The translations under genes and the position numbers were made by a program. Shown here piece after piece: positions 40,641 through 52,506 of a stretch of DNA of 64,000 nucleotides; position 1 is the first letter of the stretch, and the number at the start of each line of letters is the position of its first letter. Origin of the DNA: Pyronema omphalodes (Eukaryota; Ascomycota; Pezizomycetes; Pezizales; Pyronemataceae); contig JAJJXM010000055.1 of NCBI GenBank assembly GCA_024516155.1, positions 124,001 through 188,000 of the forward strand. The letters run 5' to 3'. Below the pieces are notes generated by a model. The model worked only from the letters and a program-made list of their open reading frames with translations, was not told the DNA's origin and made no database searches.

Positions 40641-43600
40641 AGTGGCTGGTGGGATGTGTTCAACACGAATGATAGTAAGTAATATAAGGAATGATATTTG
40701 AAGCTATCTAAGCTTTAGGGAAATGAATGGACGGTGGAGAAGGAAGGTAGTGATGCTGTGGATTGGTGAGCAAGCTGAAGAACTGAAATCATGAAGAATT
40801 CTGGATGCTTATATACTTTGAAGATTGAGAATCGTGCTGACTCTTAAGCCATACTTCGGGATATTCCATCCTGGAAGCTGTAGGATATATTGAAAGTCGT
40901 GGATAGATGAGCTCACGGGCTTCAGAAATAGATTGACATTGTCAGCGCGGCAAGCAAAACGGATACGTTGGCTCGCAGCCGAAAGCAAGTTTCAGTGTTT
41001 ATCCTATTTACTCCCGCAAGCCTTGCCTATAGTATCGAACGTGTTCTTTGTAAAGCTGGCTGACTTCTTCAACAAGTATCTTTTGGCTGTGGCAAAGCTT
41101 CCTGCGGAACTTAGCATTTACTCCGAGTATATCATTGTGACGCAGCACAACTGCATATACATTCATCTTCTCTACAAAGATTGAATCACAACGAAATCCA
41201 AGACCTCTTCCATAGACAGTCATTTCAGCGACTCGCACAAAATCACACCGAATCTTGCCTCAATTGCCTATAACAAAAATTCTACATGGTCCAAGCCTAC
41301 AAAGTGTTACCACTATGTTGTAGATATATGAATCTTCCCCTTTGGCGGCATCACTAGCGGTTCCTGAGCGGCAACTGCCGTCTCATTTGTAGATTGTCGG
41401 TAGGAATAACCTCTTCCTGCTGTACTTATCCGGGATCGCTTCGAGCAATTTGGCAAAAGAGTGAATGGAGATACCTTTTTCCGATGGATTGTCCCGACGT
41501 TTAGGATGGACCGGCTTGCCGCGCCAGGACTCTCCCAATATTTCAGCAGTGGTCGGATAAAGAACAAAGAAATTGATCGGCTATGTATCTTATGTACGTG
41601 ATGCACAGAAGCGGGAGTGTGTTGCACATAAAAGTGCACTGGAAATTCGGAGAAGTGCAGCTTAGGATCGGTGTCGGTATGTAGACCCGGGCTAGAAAAA
41701 GTCCAGCACTGCGGCACTCCGTCTCAGCGCCGAGTGATGCCCTCCCAGACTCCCGAATTTTGTTCCGTCGTTCAACGGGTAACGACTTCAACATCGCCGC
41801 ATGGCAACTGAAAGTGCAGTTCTCCATGCAAACTCTGAGAACTTCCAGGAGCACTAGAAAAAGTGTCGAATTCTGGCTAAAAGTGTACCCTCCGATCATC
41901 TAAAGAAAAGCCAAGATGAGATGAGTTCTCTCCGAGTTTAGGCAAAAGGTCTAGAATCAATCCAATTCTTCAGGCTAGTTTACGGGATTCCCGCCTAGAC
42001 AGACTTCACTAACAACCCCGCGTTTCGGAATATATCCTTAGTTCATCCTGTCATAAATGCTCCTTAGTGCACACCCTCCGAATACCGCCGAAAAATTCAA
42101 ATCACGCTTGTGTGTGAGACGCTTGACGATATAATGAAGTCAGGCGCTAGCTGTTGCCATCTCGAAATGGCAGTATGTATTCGTTCCTAGATGCTTCATA
42201 TCGGTTCAGTTCCCTCCTAACTCCTGTGAAGGCTCTCGGGGGTACACGTTGATCATCCACTCGGTAGCGAACCGGAAGAATACGTAAATGTATACCCTGG
42301 CTACTCCGTGGAAATGCAGGCCCCTTGTGGACATTTGATTTCGGAAAGTGGAGGAAATTCATTGGTGATGTTTCTCAATTGTAGTGATGGAGGTAGGATA
42401 TATTAGAGTACATTGAAGAGGGAGAGTACATTGGGGTCGGGATACCTCCGCTGCGGCCCGATGAAATTTTCGATACCCTGATGCTTTCGGATGACGATGT
42501 TGAATGGACCAAGGTTTGGTAAATGTCGAAGTATGGTCTAGCACACGCCTTTGGGAAGTGAAGTTTCATCTGAGCTTCAGATATCGCGACGGTGGGAATT
42601 ATGAGGGAAAGCAACTTACCGTGCACTTAGTAAAGTACATCAAGATTTACATACGATTTGACCAAGATTTTTTTGCTTCCCTTCGATGGATCCCCATCCT
42701 GCAACTCATTAATTAACTCATGTATGTGAATAATGGAAGATCATTCGATTTTTGATTCTTCGCCTGGAAAAAAAGAATCGGTTAAGTCTTTCAAAAACTC
42801 ATAATTTTATCAAACATGGCCACAAAAGCCTGCAAGACGAGTGATAGCATGTGTATATCTGTCGACATTCATAGTCGCCGTAGATGTCAAGTGCGATTAA
42901 AAAGCAGGGGAAGGGCATATTGAACACACTTAATGCTTCGTGACCCAACGTGATGGTTATTTACCAGATACAGGATGTTTTGTATAGGAGGCGGACAGAG
43001 CTGAGAGATCACATGCCGGATTTGATGCAAACTTGCGATGAGGGAAAGTCATAGTCAATGCAATGAGATGACATGTACGCCGATCCGATTAGGACTACTG
43101 GTATCCGTAGATTTCTTTGTGTCATTCAGCCCTACAGGCTCATCTGATCGCTGCGCATCTAAGCCCACCAGCGGTTCGCATCTTTGTGCATTTTTATACA
43201 CTTGTTTCGTTCCTGCGCTTGCACTTTCTATATGAAGGCATCGCTTGCGATCATTGGTATCAGCGAACGGAAAATATTCTGGCATTTTATCCCGTTAAGA
43301 ATGCTGACGGCAAACTGACAAAGTGGAGCCAGCAGCTTGGAAGCCTCAGTGCATGCTTGCCAAATGATGGAACGGGGGTTAGTAAGCAGTATGTTGTCCG
43401 TGGTGAGAGGGGAGAATTTGCTTGAAATCCTTCTCGAAAGACGCATTTGTTAGGACTGCATGTGAGCACTCTTCCGGATGACAAGTGTGGTTGGAATTGC
43501 CAAAGATACTAAAACTGCCCGTATAGTTGAATAGATGGTTTAGGGAGGACTTTTCATTGCATCCGAAAAATACACATGATGGATGGGCTGGGATGTTCTA

Positions 43601-44497
43601 CATCGTTTCATATCAGATGTACGGACCTTTGATGGATTTACGTTCAATTGAGGGATTTCCATGAATTCAAACGCGGGGAGAATGTGAGATGAGACATATC
43701 TGTTTGCTCTTCCTTTCTGGCCTATCGAGGCAAAGAATCTCATCATAACGGCCTGTCGTATCGACATTTCATTCCATCTTCTGGATGGTTTCTGATGAAT
43801 GGTGATGGATTGTGCACTTTCCCCTCCAACGCTATTCAGTTAGAGTAGATCATCACCGCTCACCAGCCACCCCGAGACGCCACTTTTGATTTTACGCCGT
43901 CTTCACACCATCCTCAACCCGCCACTCGGTGCCCAGTCTTCCCCCCCTCCCTCCCCCGCCCTCTCCCCGTGGCTTCCGTTCGGTAGACCGCTCCGACCCC
44001 ACAATTCCCTAACAATCCATGCCAGGCCAACTGTACCCCAACAATCTAGTGCGCTTTTTAGGTTGCCTCGGCTTTTAGCATCATGGGGGATCTCGGATGG
44101 GGTAGACTTCGAGGCGTAGGAAAGTGGGGAGAGGATAGTCAAAAGGAACTCAGGATTGCCCGTCGAAAAAGTAAATACGAACGGATGTAGGGAAGAGATG
44201 CACTTTGCTATGGGATTGGGGCAGCACCCCACACATCATCACCATCTTCAATAATATATTTATCTTTGAGAAATCCTAGAATCTCTCTTCTGTTATTATT
44301 CCTTCGCTAATTGCATTACCGCCGTCCCGACTCCACTTCGTTTCTCCTTCCTCCCTCATACAGCTAAGCCCGGGTTGCCAATCGAAAATCTATCTACTCT
44401 GGCATTCTATCCATCGCTCGCCGCCCCTCTCATCACCCGTCCCTTGGACCGATATCCATCTAGTAGCTACCATTATCCCTTCAATCCGAACGCGATA
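40641..44497. other. Long intergenic stretch upstream of the AA9 and TF genes
   Basis: About 3.9 kb between divergently transcribed AA9 (minus) and Zn2Cys6 (plus) genes. It therefore holds both promoters. A TATA-like ATAATATATTTAT lies near 44252. Open frames at 43038-43425 and 43886-44232 show no domains. Confidence 0.4.
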
Positions 44498-47249
44498 ATG
44501 CAGTCTCTTGAGGACATGCGAGCAGCAGGTTTACAACCTACCCAGCGGTCGCCCCAATCATATCTTTTATCGAACCCGGCGCCACCTCAAGGCACATCTT
44601 CGCCTCCTTTTTTGCGCGTTGCTACTACCTCCGGCTCCAGCTGTGGGAGTCACGACTTTGACGATAGCGACCATCATGGAACAGCTACTGGAACCTCAAA
44701 TTCACCACCTCCGCATGGTTCAACATTCCAGGCCGGCGGTACGGGACCCGGCGGGAATGCTGGATCTGCGACGGTGGCTGCACCAAAGCCCAAGCGGAAG
44801 CGCTCTATGATTGCTTGCAAAAATTGTAACGAACGGAGGGTGCGCTGCGACGGCGCTACTCACGGGTAGGTCTCATAATTCTGTAAAAGCTTTGATATTG
44901 AAACAGTAACTAAATTGAGTGTTGAATATCTGCAGACTCCCATGCTCAAATTGTAAACATGCGGGAAAAGGCGATTGTCAGTTTATTGAGTCGAAGAGAG
45001 TTCGGTAAACCCCCATAAACCTTATTAGACCTATGACGTCGTTACTGAACCTTTTGAAACACAGTGGTGCACGGGGCCGCTTCGAAAGTCGAGATGGAAG
45101 TTCGGGATCCGCAAATTCACCAACAGCTGCTATGTCCTCAAAGCGACCCTTCACTCCTTCAGAAGGAATGCCTGGTGGTGCGCCCCGCAAAGTTCGGAGA
45201 CATTCCATCACAGGAGCCGATAATGAAGAATGGCGACGACTTTTGCAAAATTCTGCCTCTATAAATCGGGCTACCACAGGACCAGTTACATACCTCGGCG
45301 AATCATGGCATCTTTCATGGGTTGTTCAAGAACAGATGAAGTACAGCAGTGACACCAAGCCTTTACACCTTCCAACTTTAATGATGCAAGACGATGGTGA
45401 TGTATACAATCGGGTCAATAAAGAGCTTTGGGAAAAGGGAGCATATGTCTTACCCCGTCACGAAGTCCGGGACCTCTTAATCTCACAATATTTCGAAGTC
45501 TGCCATCCAACATATCCGATATTGTGCAAGGCCACCTTTTTGAGTTCGTTACAAACGAATACATTTTCTCATCTCTTAGTACAAGCGGTCCTCATGGTTT
45601 CCGCTACACACTGCGACTGGGCTGTTCTTTCATCGGCTGGTTTTGTTTCTCGAAGGGCGGCTGTTGATGGATTCTACAAGCGTTGTAGGGCCTTGTGGGA
45701 TGGAGATGTTGAGCCAGACAAGATTACCAACATCCAAACAATGTTTTTGATGCAGTTTTGGTGGAGAGCTGTGATTGACCATAAGGACCCGTTGTGGTGG
45801 CTTTCTGGTGCTATAAGGATGGCTCAGACTATGGGACTCCACCGTTCAGCAGAGAAGAGCCGCTTGAACCTACGTGATAGAAGAAATTGGAGAAGAATGT
45901 GGTGGTTGTTATTTGTAAGTCAATTCTTCAGACAACTTGTGATATTATTTGAGCTGACATCACATAATTAGCTCCGAGACCGTCAAGCAGCATCACACTT
46001 TGGAAAACCCTTGATGATTAACGAGAAAGACTGTGATGTCGAAGATTTAAGGCTTGAAGACCTTGAAGATGAGGTTGATAGAGTACAGGCAATGAGTCTT
46101 CTTGAACACATTAAGCTTGCTAAACTTGGTATTTCCTTTTTTGGGATATAATTCTGCAAAAAGCTAACCTTGAACAGTCGGTGCAATTGTCGAATGCGAA
46201 TTCTGTCCCGGGGCTGCCAAGGATCCTAACCAACGAAGGGCACTTCGAATAGGATGTCACGCTCGCCTCAGTGAATGGCAAGGAAACCTGCCCGAAGAAC
46301 TAGTATATCAGCCAAACAGCAACAACTTGTCAGCAATGTGTTTACAGATTGCACTTTTTGCTCAGCTGCTACTTCTCAACCGCCCGGCAACATACACCGA
46401 TGCTACAGTGCCAGAAGAAATCCGTGAGCCATCGGAGAAAATAGCCGGTCAAGCTGCGGATTGTATTTCAAAGATCGTGGATGAATTGATCAAGACATGG
46501 GGAGCTCGATACATGTCCCAACATAGGTTTTTATCCAAGAATTATCCTTATCTCTCGCCATTGCTAACAATATTAGTATGTCATGTTTATTCGCGGCTAT
46601 GACAGTTCAGATGATCAAACGTAAAACGCACAAAGATCCCAGAGCGAGGGAAGATGCAGATATGAAGCTTCGACAAAACATGACTCACTTAATTCAACTC
46701 GACAAAATTCTTCCAATGGCAGGATGGATCCACCGAAGATATGCTCGAATTCTTGAACAAGAGGACGACACTGATGACGCCCGTAATGCTTCGATTTCCC
46801 CTCCGGCTGCGTTGGTCGCAAACAGCATAGGTGCACCGGTGATGTTACCCTCACACCGAACGCCACCGCCACAGCAAATGCACACCATAGCAGAGGAGGC
46901 AGAGACCGAACACGAGGAATCCCAAGGAAATCAAGTTGAATTGAAGCAAGAAGAGGTGGATGAATGGGGCAATGCAGACTGTGCTCAAATACTAAATATG
47001 GAGCATGCCCTTACTGATCCTGATGTCACCCGACAGATGGAAAACAGTCACGACAGGACCGGATTTTCCAAACATCAAATGAGTTTTGATATTGACCAGC
47101 ATCAAAGAGATGCTTTCGCTGACATCTTGCCAGACCAAGGCATGGGCGTGAGCATTATACAACCGGATCTCTCTGATTACCATTGGTTCATGGATAACAT
47201 TGAAAACATGCAAAATCCTTATTGGTGGAGCCAAATCCAAGGAAAATAA
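44498..47249 (+). CDS. Zn2Cys6 transcription factor with fungal-specific domain, 821 aa
   Basis: Six exons: 44498-44865, 44936-45004, 45065-45914, 45972-46128, 46178-46526 and 46577-47249. The introns are 70, 60, 57, 49 and 50 nt. The last has a weak GTTTTT donor but a good CTAAC branch. Phase is consistent throughout. The binuclear zinc cluster uses Cys107, 110, 117, 126, 129 and 137 (ACKNCNERRVRC, then PCSNCKHAGKGDC across intron 1), preceded by a basic KPKRKRS. The middle region matches the fungal_trans domain (EVRDLLISQYFEVCHPTYPI, SGAIRMAQTMGLHRSAEKS, RDRRNWRRMWWLLF, INEKDCDVEDL). The C-terminal region is acidic. Nuclear regulator; its targets are unknown, although it sits between two cellulolytic genes. 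ATG 44498 is the first ATG in frame. Confidence 0.9.
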
Positions 47250-48157
47250 ACACAAACTGTGTGGATATTACCATTCTTAAGAGACAGACAGTATTTAAAT
47301 TTTCGTTGAAAAAAAAAATAATTGATGTTGTATGATTATGAGAAGCAAGATGGACACGAGGTTTTTTTTTTGGCTGGTGTTTGATACGAATTTTTTGCAT
47401 GCTGGCGTACCATATCTTGTTAGTTGTTTTTCTGGATTTAAAAATCATGTTTCAAGTGTTATTTTCTGATAATGAAGGATTGTATGTACGAATGAACATC
47501 AAATCGGTCCTCTAGAACATGATTGTAGCTGATGCTCGTTATCTTCCCAACAGTCACCGGTGGACGCATGAGTGCGTTATTTTCTGAAGCACGCTAATGT
47601 AGCGGTGAAAGTCGAATCTGATTTGATGATCCATACGATAAAGTTGGATTCGTAAGACGGTGAACGACGGCATTTCCGAGACATTTCTCATTGGCTTCAT
47701 TCGGCAAGAGGTTATGCGCCGCTGGAGCACAGCGAGACAAATTGGGATGCCGACTGAGGTATACTCTTGGGGCTCCGAGATCCATGACAAGCTGTGTACA
47801 TCGGTGGCATTTTCGGTCCTTATACATAATAGATTCCATTCATTTGCTACATAATATAATCTATACATGTAAATATACCTTCCTTTTCCGTCAAATGACC
47901 ATTATTAACTTGGATAGCTCGTAATATCCTCGTGTCGTGAAAGAGTAAGAAAGAAATCGGCGTTGCAGTGAGATGCCGTAAAACTTTAAAAGGAGCCGTC
48001 GCGAGATGATCAGTTCTCAGTGGCCGTAGATGTTAGTTTATCGGAAGAGCTCGGAGAGGTTGCCGAGCATGATCGGTCACCAAATTGCCTGGTGTCGGAG
48101 TTACGCCGGATGGGAAATGCCGGATTCCATACGGACGTCATCATTTTCAACCCATTT
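47250..48157. other. Intergenic, convergent gene ends
   Basis: 3' flanks of the transcription-factor gene (plus) and the DUF202 gene (minus). Nothing else recognised. Confidence 0.4.
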
Positions 48158-48658
48158 CTATCCATCCATCTTTAAAATCAACACCAATAAAACTGCATAT
48201 GCTGCAAGACTTATACAAGTTACCAAAGTAACAACCTGATCAGTAGTATTAGTGAACGTTTGTATGACATTCCATAGTAAGCACTTACAGTTCCGCTAGT
48301 TCTGAATCTCCGACTCTCGCCATCCCTAAAGAACTGTTTGTTGCCATGTCGCCTTCTCAGCGAAGCAGCGCCCAAAATACAGAAGCCGAAAACCGCAAAC
48401 AACGCGCCAATAGGATAAAATTCATGTGTAAAGATTTTGAGGACGACAAGCGCGAATGAGAACTGGCTAAGTGCTGTGCGAGTATACGCTCCTTCAAAAG
48501 TTCGTTGTGCAGCGCGGATCTCGACGAGCTCGCTTTGCGTAAGCTCAACCGAACGTGCGCGGTGTCCACGAAAGCGATAGCGGACGGAAGCGCGGCTCCT
48601 CTGTGAAACAAATCAGCAGAGAAGTCGGAGATAGATAGAGATTACATACGGAAAACAT
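48158..48658 (-). CDS. DUF202-domain membrane protein, 132 aa
   Basis: A small split gene on the minus strand: exon 1 is only ATG TTT TCC (48658-48650), exon 2 is 48600-48289 and exon 3 is 48235-48158. The introns of 49 and 53 nt have GTATGT and GTAAGT donors and CACAG/ATCAG acceptors. The protein has the DUF202 (YidH-like) pattern: RAAQRTFEGAYTRTAL, then a membrane segment (SQFSFALVVLKIF), a second (PIGALFAVFGFCILGAASL), the basic RRRHGNKQFF, and a third in exon 3 (VVTLVTCISLAAYAVLLVLI). Three membrane spans fit the family. Members are vacuolar or other membrane proteins of uncertain function. An upstream ATG at 48804 opens another frame that reads across the same start, possibly a regulatory uORF. 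Confidence 0.8.
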
Positions 48659-48850
48659 GGTCGCTGAGTTCGGAGTTTGTGTAGTAAATGGCAAAGGGGT
48701 AGAAAGGCGATGAGGCGGAAGCTGCTCAGTCCTTTGAAGCTCGGGTGAGCTTGTCTCAAGCTTGCGCGCGTGAGCAATGCCCGTGCAGTTGCGGGCTTGG
48801 CCATAATCTAAATATTATGTATTAATGTTGTACTACTCTCAGCATAACAA

Positions 48851-48856
48851 GCGCTA

Positions 48857-48887
<31 letters not shown>

Positions 48888-48952
48888 TCATTCGGTCCTA
48901 TCCAATATCCGGGGTAATCTGAAGGTCACCCGTTCAATCCGGGTTTGGCGCA
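48851..48952 (+). tRNA. tRNA-Phe (GAA) with 29-nt intron
   Basis: GCGCTAA acceptor arm pairs with TTGGCGC. The D arm is AGCTCAGTTGGGAGAGC, and the T arm CCCG/CGGG encloses GTTCAATC. The anticodon stem TCAGA/TCTGA encloses CTGAAG plus A with anticodon GAA. The intron is inserted after position 37, as in nuclear eukaryotic tRNA-Phe genes. A T-run 3' of the gene (TTACTTTTTG) is the Pol III terminator. A sister copy lies at 58797-58899. Confidence 0.95.
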
Positions 48953-49028
48953 TTACTTTTTGCACTTTCAAAAATTTCCTTTTCGATTATTTCGTATTTG
49001 AAATCCTTTGAAGTATATTCTGTTTGAC

Positions 49029-49263
49029 TGGAGAACTTCCCGTAAGGCTATAGACACGCTATAGCAACAGTTTTTCTATTGCATTTTACAGCAGATTGAT
49101 ACCGTAAATTGTTACGAATTCGCTTCTCACGTTTGAGCGCGTCTCTGACCCCAATCCCTTTGTGATTTCAGAGTTACGAATTTTGATTGATTGGATGGCA
49201 TTTTTTTTTTGTTGGAAAATGTAATAGAAAAAGTGTTGCTATAGTCTTACGGGAAGTTCTCCA
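49029..49263. mobile_element. 235-bp MITE with long terminal inverted repeats
   Basis: The left end begins TGGAGAACTTCCCGTAAG and the right end is its inverted copy. Similarity continues inward for roughly 50 bp (CTATAGCAACA, TTTTTCTATT, CATTTT) with a few mismatches. The left arm alone has an 11-nt insertion (ACACGCTATAG) that duplicates the neighbouring CTATAG. The interior is A/T-rich and codes for nothing. Flanks show ACT on both sides, so a 2-3-bp duplication is possible, but the exact ends are uncertain. Superfamily unknown. Confidence 0.75.
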
Positions 49264-49422
49264 CTAGACTTCTATATTGACGGTACGAATTATCATTTTT
49301 CAACAATCACACTGTGCATAACCAATCACTCATTGTTCCAGGCCTATACTCAACTTCAAAAATTTATTTCACATTCCATTTGCCCAAGTACTCCTAGCCA
49401 TGTGTGCGTGCTAATTTTACCC

Positions 49423-50793
49423 CTACAAGAAAGGCATCAAAGCCTCCGGCAGGATTCTGCTAATAGCTGCGCCATTCGGCGGTTCAATGCTCTACAACAC
49501 CAGCGTCAGTAAATATCACTCGCAAAGGCACCTGAAAAAGACCTCACTCACCTGGAAATAATCACCCCACCATGGACCTGCGGCCCACCACAGAGCTCCA
49601 ATCCAAACTCCACTCTGCTGCATAGAGCACAACGCACCCTTAACGGCACTGATACACGCATCATTACTTCCGCCTCCAATCTCACCCAAAAACCCCTTCT
49701 TTCCATTCTGCTTCAACCACTCCGTTGCCGCCGCCAACCTTTCCGCCCCGATAGTGGGGCTAACGCAAGTTGCATTCGTGCCCGACCCATCGGTATCAAG
49801 ATATTGATGCATTTCATAAGCCATATTATTTTCCGGGTCTTTAAGATTAATCAAACTCGCGGCATTACCAGACGAGACCCAAGTCCAGGCTCCAGTCCAG
49901 GAATTTCCCTCCACGAGAATTAACTGCGACCTTGCACCTGCGGCTCGAATACCGTTGATACAAGCTTGGTTCAGGTCGAAGACTAGTTGCTGGTCCATAT
50001 CATGGTATTCGTTGTTTGTATCGAAGATGATCTTTGAGTCAGAAGAGAATTGTGAGGCGAGGTTTTTACACCATGTTCCGAAGTTTGCGGGAGAGGTCAT
50101 GATGCCTCCGTTGTAGCGCCCGTAGTTGTGAGGATCGAGAATTGCGTAGCCGCCGTGAGAGGTTATGTAACTGGCGGTTTGCTTCAGGGAGGAGAGATAG
50201 GTGGCGTTGAATGCGCCGGTTAAACCACCGGAAGGAGGTGTGAGACGCTCCATCATGAAGCCGACGCGGAAGGTGTTGAAACCTTTGCCGAGGAAATACT
50301 ATGGCATAGGATGAGTTTAGGAATGGAGTGAGAAGATGTGATGGTGACTTACGTCGATGCTGCTGGTGACTGGCCAGGTGTAGTCTTTACCCAGTTGGCC
50401 TGGGACGGCGGTACCAAATTCGGCTCCGGCTTCGTTGACGCCGAAGTATTTGAATTTGGTTAATGTACCGGGGCAGTCGGAGGGCGAAGAACTGGCGGAG
50501 GTTGTGGATGCGGTGCCCGGGGTGCATTGGGAGTAGTCTAGAAGGATACTGTTTTAGATGCAAATCTCTGTTTAGATGGTGAAAGAGTTCATACAGTCGT
50601 TAATCTTGTTGCAAGAGTAACCACTAACACAAGTGGTTGATCCAGTATACCCGATACCTCCGCCTAAAACATCATTAGTTATTGAATCTCATCATTGTGT
50701 AGTAGAGTATTCCTCACATTGACCATACGCAGACTGTTGAGCAGCAACAAAAGGCACAAGAGTTGCCAAAGAAAGAATAAGGAATGACTGCAT
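49423..50793 (-). CDS. Secreted GH5 endo-beta-1,4-glucanase with CBM1, 381 aa
   Basis: Five minus-strand exons: 50793-50718, 50663-50595, 50537-50353, 50298-49552 and 49491-49423; introns 54, 57, 54 and 60 nt. A signal peptide (MQSFLILSLATLVPFVAA) is followed by a family 1 cellulose-binding module (YGQCGGIGYTGSTTC, YSCNKINDYYSQC), whose first Cys codon is split by intron 1. A short Thr/Ser/Ala linker leads to the GH5 catalytic domain (FKYFGVNEAGAEFG onward). Glu207 (FDTNNEYHDM) is the acid/base and Glu316 (GFLGEIGGG) the nucleophile. The end SIEPPNGAAISRILPEALMPFL is the usual GH5_5 C-terminus. It hydrolyses internal beta-1,4 bonds of cellulose outside the cell. Single-ORF callers recover only the middle. 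Confidence 0.93.
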
Positions 50794-51704
50794 ATTGAAC
50801 ACTGCAAAGCTGTCTGCAGAGAAAAGACCAATAGAAACATCCAAACAAGTGCTCTTTATAAGTTTCCTCAACTATACGCAATGATCTACGGCCCCACCTT
50901 TTGAAGCTTCTTCAGGCTCTTTATTCGAAAAGGCGGGATTTCGGGGTGAATTCCCGACATGGTTTATTATTGCGGGGTACTTTCAATCCAGGGCCTGAAT
51001 TGAGCAGACTATGGGTTTTGTAACCGAGAAACAACTTCTATGCTACAAATCGATATAGAATCAGGTACTTCCCGCGATCTCGAGTTTAGGCTTATGCAGG
51101 TACTTCAATGTTATATATATTGAGGGTACATAGAAGCCGAACTATGCTGTATGAAAACATAACCGCGGCATATCAACATTATACGTCCGTCGCGAAGATA
51201 TTATGAAAAATAGTTATAGGTAGGGTTAGGAATAAGATGCCGAAGATTCCGTGGGTCTCGCATAAAGTGGAGGGGTGTGCGGGTGCGCCGAAAATAACCG
51301 TTGTAGCCGTTGAATTTAGACGTCTTCCAGAAGGTTTGATTATGATATAATTCCTTTCAAGGTATCAAAATATAAAAACTTCTAGGATGATTTCAAGCCG
51401 AACCACACGGTATGTTCCGGCGGAAAAGTCGGATTAGCAATGACTTAGGTTTCGCTTTTTACCAAAGCTATGAAGTCTTCCCCGAGTTCAAAATATCCCG
51501 ACGAGGACGTGAGATACTCTATCTGATGTATATATGTCATTAAACCAAGAAATTTGTTCAAACCCCACGAGCTACTATTCCTGAAAACTGAAAATATAAC
51601 TTCGGCCTTCCTCCGCCGAACCCAATACCAGTGATACGTCATGTCTAATAACTCGTATCTTGACAATCTTGACGATATGGCATTCATAGGGAAGGGCATG
51701 CCGA
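50794..51704. other. Intergenic, cellulase promoter
   Basis: Upstream region of the minus-strand cellulase. No open frame supported. Confidence 0.4.
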
Positions 51705-51776
51705 AACAACTTACTTTGTCTCGTATAGGCCTTTTAAGCCCTCGTGAGCGTATGATTCAATAAATAAATAAATAAA
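51705..51776 (+). mobile_element. Solo LINE 3'-end relic
   Basis: TATAGGCCTTTTAAGCC forms a hairpin like that at the LINE A end, followed by GCGTATGATTC and an (AATA)n tail (51760-51776). Only the last about 70 nt are recognisable, so this is an extreme 5' truncation of a related element. Confidence 0.55.
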
Positions 51777-52506
51777 AGCTTACTTGCCACCACAATATTT
51801 CCCCGTTACTCCCGTCTCATCACGAAGCACACCTAGCTATATCAACTCATTCCCATCATCAACGATGTTTTTGTTTTGACAAGAGCTTATCCCATGACTT
51901 CCTATCTCCTCCTGAATTTTAAATTAATCACTCCCACCATATACGTTATTCCCAGACATCCGATATATTCACTGACTATATAGTAACAAACCTAATCAGA
52001 CCGGCTTACGGATTTCATAACAATAACCTCTACACAATTTTGTTATATCAACAGGATTTTTCCAAATTCTGTGCGATTGAAGTTGAGGGTTTATTACAAA
52101 TTAATAGCTCCAGGGGTTCTGATCAAGATGCGCTGAACTGATGATGTTATTGCTTGGGCGTTAGTTTTTCCATCGGGATGTCCCTGTAAAAGTGTTTTAA
52201 TGTGTTTCAACGTCGATGGAAACTTTGGTTTAATAGAGTAATGTGTATGGTATGTAGCTATTTAGATTTTCTGTAGATACCCTAAGATATGTGATGTAAT
52301 ATGACTAGACTATGATTACATACAGTATTGATTTCCGACCAAATGTTACCGTTCATATGTGGTATCCTTAACATTGTATTTTTTATAGACTCTCATAGCA
52401 TTTCCCATTTCCCATTTCCCAACTCCCCAACTGCCCACTTCATAGGCTCCTCATTATGAGAATACCACTCTGCATTTCCTCCTGATATCCTCGAGACCGC
52501 TTAAAT
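51777..52506. other. Intergenic
   Basis: A/T-rich, 3' flank of the transporter gene. Nothing else recognised. Confidence 0.4.

Noticed and set aside
48357..48804. Minus-strand frames MAKPATARALL... and MFHRGAALPSA... as a separate protein
   Set aside because: They are the other phases of the DUF202 gene; only the MFS/RSRASV phase yields the conserved domain. The upstream ATG is kept as a possible uORF only.
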